Assembly: GCA_950096585.1 (NCBI GenBank)
Contig: CATNDK010000001.1
Coordinates: forward strand, 40,943-104,942
Length of the DNA stretch: 64,000 nt
DNA from: Thalassococcus halodurans
GTDB lineage: Bacteria; Pseudomonadota; Alphaproteobacteria; Rhodobacterales; Rhodobacteraceae
Direction of reading: 5' to 3'
Shown here: positions 1-9,165 of the stretch, piece after piece
How the letters are laid out: each line of letters begins with the position of its first letter
Position numbering within the stretch: the first letter of the stretch is position 1
Position numbers and translations under genes: made by a program
Notes under the pieces: generated by a model
What the model was told of the DNA's origin: nothing
What the model saw: the letters and a program-made list of their open reading frames with translations, nothing else
Database searches by the model: none

Positions 1-1
1 T

Positions 2-1069
2 TTCTTGCGTTCTCCGGAAGCAAACTACCTGCCGGGTCCTGACGATATTTATGTATCGCCCGACATGATCCGTAAATTTTCGCTGAGAACAGGCGACACA
101 ATCGAAGGTCAGATCAAAGCACCTGAGGGTGAAGAACGTTACTTTGCTTTGATGGACGTATCGCAGATCAACTTCGAAGATCCTGAAAAAGCACGTCACA
201 AGATCGCATTCGATAACCTGACGCCGCTCTACCCAGATGAACGTCTGAAGATGGAAATCGAAGATCCTACCATCAAAGACAAATCCGCGCGCATCATCGA
301 CCTCGTCGCACCGATCGGTAAAGGTCAGCGTTCTTTGATCGTTGCCCCGCCGCGGACCGGTAAAACGGTGCTGCTGCAGAACATCGCGTCCAGCATCGAA
401 AAGAACCACCCGGAATGCTATCTGATCGTTCTTCTGATCGACGAACGTCCGGAAGAAGTTACTGACATGCAGCGTTCTGTGAAGGGTGAGGTTATTTCCT
501 CGACCTTCGATGAACCTGCGACACGTCACGTGGCCGTCAGCGAAATGGTTATCGAAAAAGCCAAGCGCCTCGTTGAACATAAGCGCGACGTCGTGATCTT
601 GCTCGACTCGATCACACGCCTTGGCCGCGCCTTTAACACTGTCGTACCTTCCTCTGGTAAGGTTCTGACTGGTGGTGTTGACGCGAATGCCCTGCAGCGT
701 CCTAAACGCTTCTTCGGTGCCGCGCGTAACATCGAAGAGGGTGGCTCTCTGACCATCATCGCAACAGCGCTGATCGACACAGGCAGCCGTATGGACGAAG
801 TCATCTTTGAAGAATTCAAAGGTACGGGTAACTCTGAAATCGTTCTGGATCGTAAGGTCGCGGATAAGCGGGTCTTCCCGGCGATGGATATTCTCAAGTC
901 CGGTACGCGTAAGGAAGATCTGTTGGTCGATAAGGCAGATCTGCAGAAAACATTCGTGCTGCGCCGCATTCTGAACCCGATGGGCACAACGGACGCGATC
1001 GAATTCCTGCAATCGAAGCTGAAACAGACTAAAACGAACTCTGAATTCTTCGATTCTATGAACACCTAA
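2..1069 (+). CDS. rho: Transcription termination factor Rho (5' end cut by window)
   Basis: Rho is the hexameric RNA-dependent ATPase that ends transcription of untranslated RNA. The reading frame is open to the left edge and the first visible residues ([20 protein letters not shown]) belong to the RNA-binding N-terminal domain, so roughly the first 60-70 residues of a usual 420-residue Rho are missing. The Walker A segment APPRTGKT and Walker B segment [16 protein letters not shown] are both present, followed by the conserved [20 protein letters not shown] stretch. The gene is 17 bases ahead of mnmE on the same strand. Placement of rho next to mnmE, mnmG, rsmG and parAB is the usual Rhodobacterales arrangement near the replication origin. 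Confidence 0.97.
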   Translation, partial: FLRSPEANYLPGPDDIYVSPDMIRKFSLRTGDTIEGQIKAPEGEERYFALMDVSQINFEDPEKARHKIAFDNLTPLYPDERLKMEIEDPTIKDKSARIIDLVAPIGKGQRSLIVAPPRTGKTVLLQNIASSIEKNHPECYLIVLLIDERPEEVTDMQRSVKGEVISSTFDEPATRHVAVSEMVIEKAKRLVEHKRDVVILLDSITRLGRAFNTVVPSSGKVLTGGVDANALQRPKRFFGAARNIEEGGSLTIIATALIDTGSRMDEVIFEEFKGTGNSEIVLDRKVADKRVFPAMDILKSGTRKEDLLVDKADLQKTFVLRRILNPMGTTDAIEFLQSKLKQTKTNSEFFDSMNT

Positions 1070-1086
1070 ATCAGGGGCGCTAGCGG

Positions 1087-2370
1087 ATGGATACGATCTT
1101 TGCCCTTGCCACCGCGCAGGGGCGCGCTGGCGTTGCTGTAATCCGTATTTCAGGTCCTCAGTCATGGGATGTAGGCACCGCGCTTGCTGGTAGCCTGCCA
1201 AAGCCTCGTAAGGCTGGTCTACGACGTCTTACAGCGTCTGATGGAACCTATCTTGATGAAGCTTTGGTTCTTACTTTTGAGGACAAAGAAAGCTTCACTG
1301 GTGAAAAAACGGTCGAGCTTCAGACCCACGGAAGTATTGCAGTCGTAAACTCTATTTTAAAAGAGTTGGGCAGATTTAGTGACTGTAGACCGGCTGAACC
1401 TGGTGAGTTTACCCGCCGCGCAATGGAGAGTGGTCGACTTGATCTTGTTCAGGTCGAAGCTCTCTCTGATCTGATCGAGGCAGAAACAGAGCTGCAAAGA
1501 AAACAAGCTTTACGGATGTTCGATGGCGCGTTTGGTGAACGCGTTCTATCGTGGCGGCAATCGCTGATCCGGGCGGCTTCTTTGCTAGAAGCGGTTATCG
1601 ACTTCGCTGATGAAGAAGTACCAGAGGACGTTTCAGTAGAAGTTTCCGAGCTTCTGAAAATGGTAATCGAAGCTTTAAACAAAGAGCTGACTGGCTTTCA
1701 AAGTGCAGAACGAATTCGATCCGGTTTTGAGGTTGCGATCATAGGCGCTCCGAATGTGGGTAAATCCACATTACTCAATGCGCTGGCTGGTCGCGACGCA
1801 GCCATCACGTCTGAAATCGCGGGAACGACGCGCGATGTGATCGAGGTGCGAATGGACCTCTCGGGCATCCCCGTAACCTTGTTGGATACGGCCGGTCTAC
1901 GAGAGACCGACGATACAATTGAAGCACTTGGTATTGCGCGAGCAAAGGACAGGGCTTCGGCTGCAGACCTTCGTGTATTTCTGAAGTCTGGTGATGAAGG
2001 CGTTCCTGACTTCATCGAAGCAGAAGATTTGGTTTTTGAAACTAAGGCTGATTTAACCGGAAAGGCCGACGCTATCTCGGCCAAATCGGGTGAGGGGCTG
2101 GATAAGGTCATTCGATTGATAACCCATGCTTTGCAGCAGAAAGTTGCTGGTGCTAGCCTTGCCACCCGAGAACGCCATCGCGTGGCACTGGTTCTGGGTG
2201 TTAAACATCTGGAAACCGCTGAAAGATTGGTTTCGGAAGGCTCCGAAATTTATGATATCGCTGCTGAAGAGATTCGAACCGCCGTGCGTGGACTTGAAAG
2301 TCTTGTCGGTAAAGTTGGTGTTGAAGACCTGTTGGACGAAATCTTCTCAAGTTTCTGTCTTGGAAAGTAA
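1087..2370 (+). CDS. mnmE: tRNA modification GTPase MnmE
   Basis: MnmE works with MnmG to add the carboxymethylaminomethyl group to the wobble uridine of certain tRNAs. The protein has the N-terminal folate-binding fold, then a G domain with GAPNVGKS (P-loop), DTAGLRE (G3) and a TKAD-type G4, and it ends in the diagnostic C-terminal FCLGK, a variant of the FCIGK motif whose cysteine is essential. Length (427 residues) is slightly shorter than the 454 of E. coli but usual for the group. It lies 17 bases after rho and its stop overlaps the ribosome-binding site of mnmG, consistent with co-transcription. Confidence 0.96.
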   Translation: MDTIFALATAQGRAGVAVIRISGPQSWDVGTALAGSLPKPRKAGLRRLTASDGTYLDEALVLTFEDKESFTGEKTVELQTHGSIAVVNSILKELGRFSDCRPAEPGEFTRRAMESGRLDLVQVEALSDLIEAETELQRKQALRMFDGAFGERVLSWRQSLIRAASLLEAVIDFADEEVPEDVSVEVSELLKMVIEALNKELTGFQSAERIRSGFEVAIIGAPNVGKSTLLNALAGRDAAITSEIAGTTRDVIEVRMDLSGIPVTLLDTAGLRETDDTIEALGIARAKDRASAADLRVFLKSGDEGVPDFIEAEDLVFETKADLTGKADAISAKSGEGLDKVIRLITHALQQKVAGASLATRERHRVALVLGVKHLETAERLVSEGSEIYDIAAEEIRTAVRGLESLVGKVGVEDLLDEIFSSFCLGK

Positions 2371-2374
2371 GGAG

Positions 2375-2390
2375 TGTTTCACGTGAAACA
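2375..2390. promoter_or_regulatory. parS: parS site 1 (perfect palindrome)
   Basis: The sequence is TGTTTCACGTGAAACA, an exact match to the alphaproteobacterial ParB-binding consensus. It lies between the mnmG ribosome-binding site and its first codons, about 3.3 kb from parB. Confidence 0.93.
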
Positions 2391-4251
2391 TTTGGACTTT
2401 GATGTGATCGTTGTTGGCGGTGGCCACGCCGGGACAGAAGCGGCCCACGCATCAGCGCGAACAGGTGCAAAAACCGCTTTGATCACTATGCGCGAGGCGG
2501 ATATCGGCGTGATGTCTTGTAACCCAGCGATCGGTGGTTTGGGGAAAGGCCACCTTGTCCGCGAAATCGACGCCTTGGATGGTGTAATGGGGCGGGTCGC
2601 TGACCTTGCAGGCATTCAATTTCGGCTTCTGAACCGCCGGAAAGGGCCGGCGGTACAGGGGCCTCGTGCGCAAGCCGATAGAAGAATCTATCGACGTGAG
2701 ATGTTGGCGCTGACTAAAAGCCAAAAGAACCTGACAATCGTTGAAGGTGAAGTCGTCGATCTTCTTCTGAATGGTGATACCGTGTCGGGTGTTTCTCTGG
2801 CCTACGGAACTACGCTTAGCTCTAAATCCGTTGTTTTGACCTCGGGAACTTTCCTACGTGGCGTAATCCACATTGGGGATATGTCCTATGCTGGGGGTCG
2901 AATGGGTGACCAAGCTTCTGTACGATTGGCCGAGCGTATTGATGAATTTGGTCTGCCGTTAGGGCGCTTGAAGACCGGCACGCCCCCGCGACTGGATGGT
3001 CGAACAATTGATTGGGATCGCTTGGATTCTCAACCCGGTGACGACGAACCGGTGATGTTTTCGTTCTTATCCAAGTCACCGACAGCAAAGCAGATTTCTT
3101 GTGGTATCACGCACACGAATGAAAAAACGCATGAGATCATACGTTCAAACCTAGAGCGTTCAGCGATGTATGGCGGCCATATCGAAGGCGTCGGGCCGCG
3201 ATACTGCCCGTCGATCGAAGACAAGGTCGTCCGTTTCGCTGATAAAACATCGCATCAGATTTTTCTTGAACCTGAGGGCGTCGACGATCACACCGTTTAT
3301 CCCAACGGGATTTCGACGTCCTTGCCAGCTGACGTGCAAAAGGATTATGTCCATTCGATCGAGGGTTTGGAAAAGACTGAAATCCTTCAACCGGGTTACG
3401 CGATTGAATATGACTATGTAGATCCCCGTGCGCTTGACCTGCAATTGGCGGTCAAAGGCGTGAACGGCTTGTTCTTGGCCGGCCAAATCAACGGCACAAC
3501 CGGTTATGAAGAAGCGGCCGCACAGGGTTTGATCGCCGGCACAAACGCGGCGCTTCGTTCTTCGGGGAAAGACCCATTCATTCTAAGCCGGTCTGACAGC
3601 TATATTGGCGTGATGATCGACGATCTTACCACACGGGGCGTTAGCGAACCTTATCGCATGTTTACGTCCCGCGCAGAGTTCCGCCTGTCACTGCGGGCAG
3701 ATAATGCGGACCAACGCCTTACACAGATTGGTCTGGATTTTGGACTTGTGGGTGATGTTAGAAAATCAGCGTTCCAATCAAAGATGGAAGCATTGTATTC
3801 GGCGAAAGCGTCACTGGAAGCACTCAGCCTTACTCCAAAAGAGCTGAATGAGATTGGCTTAACTGTCAATCAGGACGGTGCCCGCCGGAATGGTATGGAA
3901 ATTCTGGCGTTCCCGGATACGTCCTTTGAATCGCTGCTTGCAGCGGATCCTTCGCTTAAAAGCGTTCCTGATGACATTCGCCGCCAGCTTGAAAAAGACG
4001 CGACGTATGCAAGTTACATCGAGCGCCAGAAAAAAGACGTGGAGGCGCTTCGTAAAGACGAGAAACAAGCTATTCCGTCCGACTTCGATTTCGGAGTTCT
4101 GAGTGGTTTGTCAAACGAGTTGAAGGATAAGTTGACACGGGCACGCCCGGATAACCTTGCTCAGGCGGCGCGGGTTGAAGGGATGACGCCGGCCGCACTA
4201 TCGCTGCTACTGTCCAAGCTTCGCCAAGCTAGCCGTCAAAAATCTGCGTGA
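2383..4251 (+). CDS. mnmG: tRNA uridine 5-carboxymethylaminomethyl modification enzyme MnmG
   Basis: MnmG is the FAD-binding partner of MnmE in wobble-uridine modification. The N-terminus carries the dinucleotide-binding motif [12 protein letters not shown], followed by the conserved [24 protein letters not shown] stretch (here split across residues about 35-60) and the GTFLRG motif. An upstream in-frame GTG at 2374 overlaps the ribosome-binding site TAAGGAG (2368-2374), so I prefer GTG at 2383, which leaves 8 bases of spacing and gives 622 residues beginning VKHLDFDV. The start lies inside a parS site, so the first codons are also a ParB-binding element. Position in the rho-parB cluster agrees with the assignment. 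Confidence 0.95.
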   Translation: MKHLDFDVIVVGGGHAGTEAAHASARTGAKTALITMREADIGVMSCNPAIGGLGKGHLVREIDALDGVMGRVADLAGIQFRLLNRRKGPAVQGPRAQADRRIYRREMLALTKSQKNLTIVEGEVVDLLLNGDTVSGVSLAYGTTLSSKSVVLTSGTFLRGVIHIGDMSYAGGRMGDQASVRLAERIDEFGLPLGRLKTGTPPRLDGRTIDWDRLDSQPGDDEPVMFSFLSKSPTAKQISCGITHTNEKTHEIIRSNLERSAMYGGHIEGVGPRYCPSIEDKVVRFADKTSHQIFLEPEGVDDHTVYPNGISTSLPADVQKDYVHSIEGLEKTEILQPGYAIEYDYVDPRALDLQLAVKGVNGLFLAGQINGTTGYEEAAAQGLIAGTNAALRSSGKDPFILSRSDSYIGVMIDDLTTRGVSEPYRMFTSRAEFRLSLRADNADQRLTQIGLDFGLVGDVRKSAFQSKMEALYSAKASLEALSLTPKELNEIGLTVNQDGARRNGMEILAFPDTSFESLLAADPSLKSVPDDIRRQLEKDATYASYIERQKKDVEALRKDEKQAIPSDFDFGVLSGLSNELKDKLTRARPDNLAQAARVEGMTPAALSLLLSKLRQASRQKSA

Positions 4252-4263
4252 CGGGTTCCTAAG

Positions 4264-4854
4264 ATGAATGTTTCACGTGAAACACTGGACCGGTTGCGCG
4301 CGTATGAAGCGCTGGTTCTGAAGTGGTCACCAAAGATCAACCTCGTTTCCAAAGGCACGCTGGCTGATACCTGGGGGCGACACATTGTTGATTCCCTCCA
4401 AGTTATCGAGTTGGCCCCGAAATCCGGAAAATGGGTTGATTTGGGCAGTGGTGGGGGATTTCCCGGTATCGTTGCTGCGATTTGCGCGATGGAAGCGGAT
4501 CGCGACCACGATGTGATTCTCGTTGAGAGTGACGCCAGAAAATCTGCTTTTCTACGCACAGCTCTTCGGGAAATCGGTGTCGAAGGAACAGTTATTACCG
4601 ACAGGATTGAAAACGTTCCAGGGCAGGGGGCAGACATCCTAACTGCCCGCGCATTGACGTCGCTTGATGGTTTGTTGGGCTTTGCAAAACAACATATGGC
4701 CGAACAGGGAATAGCCCTTTTCCCGAAAGGGGCGACGTGGCAAAAAGAAGTTGAAGCAGCAAAAGAACACTGGGATTTCCAAGCAAAAATGCACCCCAGT
4801 ACGACACATCCAGACGCCGTTGTGCTGGAAGTAAGTGAGGTCAAACATGTCTGA
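4264..4854 (+). CDS. rsmG: 16S rRNA (guanine-527-N7)-methyltransferase RsmG
   Basis: RsmG methylates N7 of G527 in 16S rRNA. At 196 residues it has the usual length. The SAM-binding motif WVDLGSGGGFPGIVAA is clear around residues 57-72, followed by VESDARKSAFLR, the acidic loop that binds the ribose of SAM. The N-terminus MNVSRETL is partly a translation of the parS site embedded in codons 2-7, a pattern often seen in Rhodobacterales RsmG. The 3' end overlaps the preferred parA start by 8 bases, indicating translational coupling with the partition genes. Confidence 0.95.
   Translation: MNVSRETLDRLRAYEALVLKWSPKINLVSKGTLADTWGRHIVDSLQVIELAPKSGKWVDLGSGGGFPGIVAAICAMEADRDHDVILVESDARKSAFLRTALREIGVEGTVITDRIENVPGQGADILTARALTSLDGLLGFAKQHMAEQGIALFPKGATWQKEVEAAKEHWDFQAKMHPSTTHPDAVVLEVSEVKHV
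4269..4284. promoter_or_regulatory. parS: parS site 2 (perfect palindrome)
   Basis: TGTTTCACGTGAAACA, identical to site 1, occupies codons 2-7 of rsmG, about 560 bases upstream of parA. In protein it reads VSRET. Confidence 0.93.
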
Positions 4855-5656
4855 TCCGACGCGTCCCGTTGGTCCGAAGATTATCGCAATTGCCAACCAA
4901 AAGGGCGGGGTCGGCAAAACGACAACTTCCATCAACCTAGCTGCGGCGCTTGCGGAAGAGGGGCTATCGATCCTTCTTGTTGATCTTGATCCACAAGGAA
5001 ATGCGTCCACTGGCATTGGTGTTGAACCCACAGAGCGCGAATACACCTCTTACGAACTGCTGCTCGAGGACGTTCCGTTGAACGATGTGATCCGCAAAAC
5101 GGAAACCGAAGGTGTCTTTGTAGTACCAGCCACCGTTGACCTAAGCTCGGCTGATATCGAGCTCTATTCGACCGAAAAGCGTAGCTTTTTGCTGCACGAT
5201 GCGCTGCGCCAGCCTGCAATGGATGATTTCGGCTTTGATTACATCCTTATCGACTGTCCGCCTTCGCTCAATTTGCTGACGGTGAACGCGATGGTCGCCG
5301 CACATTCCGTCCTCGTGCCCCTGCAAAGCGAATTCTTCGCACTTGAGGGCCTGTCTCAGCTTATGCTGACAGTCAGAGAGGTTAGGGAAACGGCGAATTC
5401 CGCGCTCAGGATCGAAGGTATTGTTCTGACCATGTACGATGCACGGAATAACCTGTCGTTGCAGGTAGAAGAGGATGCGCGCGATAATCTTGGGGATCTT
5501 GTTTTCCAGACGGTTATTCCCAGAAACGTCCGGGTCAGCGAGGCGCCGTCTTTTGCGATGCCGGTTACGTCCTACGATGGCATGTCCAAGGGTGCGCAGG
5601 CATACCGCGCCCTTGCCCGTGAACTAATCAAGAAAAACAGCAAACTGGCCGCATGA
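4847..5656 (+). CDS. parA: Chromosome partitioning ATPase ParA
   Basis: ParA is the nucleoid-binding ATPase that moves ParB-parS complexes apart. The protein (269 residues) starts with a short MSDPTRPVGPK leader and then has the deviant Walker A motif NQKGGVGKTTTSINLAAAL, the switch I region DLDPQGNAS and the Walker B segment LIDCPPSLNLLTVNA. I chose ATG 4847 because GTGAGG at 4835-4840 gives a well-spaced ribosome-binding site; an in-frame GTG at 4835 would add four residues. It overlaps rsmG and is 10 bases before parB, forming the parAB operon beside its parS sites, which marks it as the chromosomal rather than a plasmid copy. Confidence 0.96.
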   Translation: MSDPTRPVGPKIIAIANQKGGVGKTTTSINLAAALAEEGLSILLVDLDPQGNASTGIGVEPTEREYTSYELLLEDVPLNDVIRKTETEGVFVVPATVDLSSADIELYSTEKRSFLLHDALRQPAMDDFGFDYILIDCPPSLNLLTVNAMVAAHSVLVPLQSEFFALEGLSQLMLTVREVRETANSALRIEGIVLTMYDARNNLSLQVEEDARDNLGDLVFQTVIPRNVRVSEAPSFAMPVTSYDGMSKGAQAYRALARELIKKNSKLAA

Positions 5657-5666
5657 GGAGAGCATC

Positions 5667-6569
5667 ATGACAACGAAAAAAGATACACGTCGGGGGTTGG
5701 GTCGCGGTCTTTCTGCTTTGATGTCGGATGTGGCCCCGTCGGCACCCGCTGATCAGGTAGCTGCCACACCGGCACGCGCCGACCGCATGGTACCGATCGA
5801 GCGGATTTTCCCCAATCCGGACCAGCCGCGTCGCACCTTTACCCAGGATCAATTGGAAGAACTGGCGGCGTCTATCAAGGAAAAGGGCGTTATCCAACCG
5901 ATCATCGTTCGTGAAAAACCGAGTGAGGCTGGAAGTTTTGAAATCGTAGCTGGTGAACGCCGGTGGCGTGCCTCGCAGTTGGCGCAGCTGCACGAAATGC
6001 CGGTTTTGGTTCGCGAATTTACCGACACTGAAGTGCTGGAAATAGCGATCATCGAAAACATTCAGCGCGCAGACCTGAATGCGATCGAAGAAGCGGCCGG
6101 TTATCGTCAACTGATGATGAAGTTTGGTCATACCCAAGAAAAGCTGGCAGAAGCCTTGGGTAAAAGCCGAAGCCATATTGCGAACCTGCTTCGTCTGCTG
6201 AATTTGCCGGAAGACGTTCAGGCACTTGTTGTCGAAGGAAAGCTCAGCGCGGGTCATGCGCGCGCGTTGATCACAGCTGAAAACCCTTCCGAGCTTGCCA
6301 AGCTGGTCGTGGAAAAGCAGCTTTCTGTGCGTGAAACCGAACGTCTGGCCAAAACAGTTGCCGCTCCGGACAGCGCCAAGATCAAAGCGAAGCCGCGCGA
6401 TGATAAAGATGCAGACACAAAAGCGCTGGAGGGCGATCTGTCGGCCGCACTACGCATGAAGGTTCGGATCGATCATAAGCCCGGCCAAGAGGCGGGCTCG
6501 GTCAGCATTTCCTATGATACGCTTGAGCAGTTGGACGAACTTTGCATGTTGCTGAGCACGTCGCGCTAA
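5667..6569 (+). CDS. parB: Chromosome partitioning protein ParB
   Basis: ParB binds parS and spreads as a CTP-dependent clamp. The N-terminal segment begins with the ParA-interacting Lys/Arg-rich motif (RRGLGRGLSALM), then has the CTP-binding motif GERRWRA near residue 95, a helix-turn-helix segment (GKSRSHIANLLRLLNLP), a linker rich in charged residues, and a C-terminal dimerisation domain. Length 300 is typical. A GAGGAG ribosome-binding site overlaps the parA stop region. The stop codon abuts the hemW stop on the other strand with no spacer and no visible terminator. Confidence 0.96.
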   Translation: MTTKKDTRRGLGRGLSALMSDVAPSAPADQVAATPARADRMVPIERIFPNPDQPRRTFTQDQLEELAASIKEKGVIQPIIVREKPSEAGSFEIVAGERRWRASQLAQLHEMPVLVREFTDTEVLEIAIIENIQRADLNAIEEAAGYRQLMMKFGHTQEKLAEALGKSRSHIANLLRLLNLPEDVQALVVEGKLSAGHARALITAENPSELAKLVVEKQLSVRETERLAKTVAAPDSAKIKAKPRDDKDADTKALEGDLSAALRMKVRIDHKPGQEAGSVSISYDTLEQLDELCMLLSTSR

Positions 6570-7745
6570 TTATTCAGGATGGTCCGGCAGCAATTCGGTA
6601 ATTAGCGAATTCAGGACCATCCGCCCCTGTGGGGTTGCTCCCAGACGATCTCCGTTTTGCCCAATTAACCCGAGATCGGCCATTTTGTTCGTTTGTTCGG
6701 GTGAAAGTGCGGCGGGATCCAGATCGCGAACACGCACCACATCTATGCCTTCATTAAGTCGAAGCCCCATCATCAGGTATTCTCCAGCCTGATCGATGTT
6801 GGAAACGATATCGTCGATGCGGTCCCCGTTACCTTGCTCAGCGTTTTCCAGCCAAGCACCTGGATTGCGCCAAGCCACCGTCGCGTGCTTCCGTCCATTC
6901 AAAGACAGTCTGCCGTGCGCACCGGGGCCGATCCCGCCGTAATCGCCGTATCTCCAATAGATAAGGTTGTGCTGCGACTCCGCGCCGGGTTCTGCGTGGT
7001 TTGAAACCTCATAGGCCGGCATCCCGTGCTGATCGCAAATCTCTTGCGTCAGTTCATACATATCTGCGGACAGATCTTCGTCTGGCAGGCCGGACAGTTG
7101 ACCACGGCGCTGACGCTCCCAGAATGCGGTGCCCTGCTCAATTGTCAGCTGGTACAGCGACAAATGATCCACTGACATCGCCAAAGCTTCGGTCAGTTCT
7201 TTGCGCCAATCGTTCAGGCTTTGGCCTTGTCTGGCGTAGATCAGATCAAAGCTGATCCTTTTGAAAACTGAACGCGCGGTGTCAAAGGCCTTGCGGGCTT
7301 CCTCGACTGAATGCAAACGCCCTAGTTTGGCCAAGTCGGGGTTATTTAGTGCCTGAATACCCATCGAAACGCGGTTTACACCCGCGTCTGAAAACCCGCG
7401 AAAACGCCCAGCCTCAACAGACCTTGGGTTGGCCTCAAGCGTGATTTCGATGTTGTTGGCAAAGGTCCACTTTTCGCGAATACGTTCGATCAGCGCATTC
7501 ACCAGCTCTGGCGACATCAAGCTGGGCGTACCGCCACCGAAGAAAACCGAGTTCAGCACGCGGTCCGGCGTCAAATCAGCAATCCGGTCGATTTCGGACA
7601 GATACGCAGCGCGCCAGCGATCTTCGTCTATTTCACGTGAAACATGGGAATTGAAATCGCAGTAGGGGCACTTGGCTTCGCAGAACGGCCAATGCACGTA
7701 CAGGCCAAACCCCCCGTTGCGCCAATCTTCAATCAAACAGGGCAC
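6570..7745 (-). CDS. hemW: Radical SAM heme chaperone HemW
   Basis: HemW is a heme-binding radical SAM protein long annotated as coproporphyrinogen III oxidase; the present view is that it delivers heme. The cluster motif CEAKCPYC follows LYVHWPF near the N-terminus, GGGTPSL is the SAM-binding glycine motif, and the HNLIYWRYGDYGGIGPGAHG stretch is the family's HNxxYW signature. A GTG start (7743-7745) overlaps the 3' end of rdgB by 17 bases; a TTG at 7736 or so is an alternative. The fourth cysteine typical of true HemN oxidase (CxxxCxxCxC) is absent, phenylalanine standing in its place, which supports HemW. Confidence 0.93.
   Translation of the reverse strand: MPCLIEDWRNGGFGLYVHWPFCEAKCPYCDFNSHVSREIDEDRWRAAYLSEIDRIADLTPDRVLNSVFFGGGTPSLMSPELVNALIERIREKWTFANNIEITLEANPRSVEAGRFRGFSDAGVNRVSMGIQALNNPDLAKLGRLHSVEEARKAFDTARSVFKRISFDLIYARQGQSLNDWRKELTEALAMSVDHLSLYQLTIEQGTAFWERQRRGQLSGLPDEDLSADMYELTQEICDQHGMPAYEVSNHAEPGAESQHNLIYWRYGDYGGIGPGAHGRLSLNGRKHATVAWRNPGAWLENAEQGNGDRIDDIVSNIDQAGEYLMMGLRLNEGIDVVRVRDLDPAALSPEQTNKMADLGLIGQNGDRLGATPQGRMVLNSLITELLPDHPE
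7629..7644. promoter_or_regulatory. parS: parS-like site 3 (one mismatch), inside hemW
   Basis: TATTTCACGTGAAACA differs from the consensus only at base 2. It lies within hemW, where it encodes HVSREI, about 1.1 kb beyond the end of parB. Confidence 0.7.
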
Positions 7746-8337
7746 CTGTCAGCTTGCGGAACGCATCAGCACGGTGACTGATCTTGTTCTTTTCCCAACG
7801 ATCCATTTCACCAAACGTGATGTCATAGCCTTCGGGAACAAAGATCGGGTCATAGCCGTGACCCTGATCACCACGCATCGGCCAGACAACCTTACCCTCC
7901 ATCACACCGGGGAAAACCTCGTCGTGGCCATCGGGCCAAGCCAGAACCAAAGTACAGCAAAAGCGCGCTGTCCACGGCTCAGGCGCGCCTTTAGCGACCA
8001 AGAGATCATGGGTTTTGGTCATCGCCATTACAAAGTCGCGGCCATTGGGTGTTTCTGACCAGTCAGCTGTATAAACGCCCGGCGATTTGTCCAATGCATC
8101 AATCTCGATCCCGCTGTCATCAGACAGGGCAGGGAGGCCGGTTGCTTTGGCAGCAGCATGCGCCTTGATGCGGGCGTTTTCGACAAATGTGGTGCCGGTT
8201 TCTTCGGGCTCGGGAAGGTTCATTTCCTTTGCGCCGACAACCTCAACACCGAAGGGCGCGAAAAGCGCCTTCATCTCTTCAAGCTTGCCAGCATTGTGGG
8301 TCGCAACAAGAAGACGCTTTTCGCTAAACTTGGGCAT
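7729..8337 (-). CDS. rdgB: dITP/XTP pyrophosphatase (RdgB/HAM1 family)
   Basis: This house-cleaning enzyme hydrolyses inosine and xanthosine triphosphates to monophosphates, keeping deaminated purines out of DNA. The 202-residue protein has the family opening LLVATHNAGKLEEM, the acidic SDDSGIEIDAL motif, and near the C-terminus YDPIFVPEGYDITFGEM and SHRADAFRKL. Its ATG overlaps the rph stop by one base (TAATG), and its own end overlaps the start of hemW, so rph-rdgB-hemW is an operon read leftwards. The same gene trio next to hrcA-grpE is common in Rhodobacterales. Confidence 0.95.
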   Translation of the reverse strand: MPKFSEKRLLVATHNAGKLEEMKALFAPFGVEVVGAKEMNLPEPEETGTTFVENARIKAHAAAKATGLPALSDDSGIEIDALDKSPGVYTADWSETPNGRDFVMAMTKTHDLLVAKGAPEPWTARFCCTLVLAWPDGHDEVFPGVMEGKVVWPMRGDQGHGYDPIFVPEGYDITFGEMDRWEKNKISHRADAFRKLTGALFD

Positions 8338-9053
8338 TATGCACCTACGGCCTTCAGTTGTGCCTCGACCAGCTCGGCAATGCCCTTGTCAGCCAGATCA
8401 AGCAGTTCGTTCATCTGCGCACGCGAGAATGTCGCGCCTTCTGCAGACATCTGAACTTCGATCATCTGGCCATCAGCACGCAGGATGAAGTTACCATCAA
8501 CGCCTGCTTCGCTGTCTTCTGGGTAATCCAGATCAAGCACCGGCTGGCCCGCGTAGATACCGCAGCTTACCGCCGCGACCGGCGAAATCAGCGGATCGGT
8601 TACGATATCGCCGGCTTTCATCAGCTTGTTCACTGCCAAACGCAATGCGACCCAGCCGCCAGTGATAGATGCGCAACGTGTCCCGCCATCAGCCTGAATG
8701 ACGTCGCAGTCGATTGTGATCTGGCGTTCACCCATTGCAACGCGGTCCACGCCAGCGCGCAGCGAACGGCCAATCAAACGCTGGATTTCAACTGTACGAC
8801 CACCTTGTTTACCGGTTGCGGCCTCGCGGCGCATACGGCTGGATGTCGAACGGGGCAGCATGCCGTATTCGGCGGTGACCCAGCCCAAGCCGGAACCTTT
8901 GATAAACGGTGGAACGCGGTCTTCGATCGTCGCGGTGCACAGAACGTGGGTGTCGCCCATGCGGATCATGCAGGATCCTTCGGCGTGCTTGGTCACATCT
9001 GTTTCAATTGAAACGCTGCGCATCTCGTTTAGTTGTCTTCCGGACGGTCGCAT
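8337..9053 (-). CDS. rph: Ribonuclease PH
   Basis: RNase PH is the phosphate-dependent 3'-5' exoribonuclease that trims tRNA 3' ends. The start [12 protein letters not shown] is the family N-terminus and has a strong TAAGGAG ribosome-binding site just upstream; an in-frame extension to 9104 lacks that support. Recognisable motifs include [19 protein letters not shown], the substrate-binding region [30 protein letters not shown], and DADGGTRCA-like sequence (here [14 protein letters not shown]). The protein has 238 residues, the usual length. It is the first gene of the rph-rdgB-hemW operon and is divergent from hrcA. Confidence 0.95.
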   Translation of the reverse strand: MRPSGRQLNEMRSVSIETDVTKHAEGSCMIRMGDTHVLCTATIEDRVPPFIKGSGLGWVTAEYGMLPRSTSSRMRREAATGKQGGRTVEIQRLIGRSLRAGVDRVAMGERQITIDCDVIQADGGTRCASITGGWVALRLAVNKLMKAGDIVTDPLISPVAAVSCGIYAGQPVLDLDYPEDSEAGVDGNFILRADGQMIEVQMSAEGATFSRAQMNELLDLADKGIAELVEAQLKAVGA

Positions 9054-9114
9054 GAAATTCTCCTTAGGGGTTGGTTCGGGGATATAGCCGCAGGTACAGG
9101 TCACGCAACCCCGA

Positions 9115-9142
9115 TTGACCTTTCGATGGAACCGACTTTAAT
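9115..9142 (+). promoter_or_regulatory. Candidate promoter for hrcA-grpE
   Basis: TTGACC (9115-9120) and TTTAAT (9137-9142) are separated by 16 bases and lie 24 bases before the hrcA ATG. I found no CIRCE element (TTAGCACTC inverted repeat) in the rph-hrcA interval, so HrcA self-control is not visible here. This is a motif match only. Confidence 0.35.
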
Positions 9143-9165
9143 GCTTAGGAAAGAGCGTTTGAGCA

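Noticed and set aside
9054-9165. Search for a CIRCE element before hrcA
   Set aside because: No TTAGCACTC-type inverted repeat is present in this interval.
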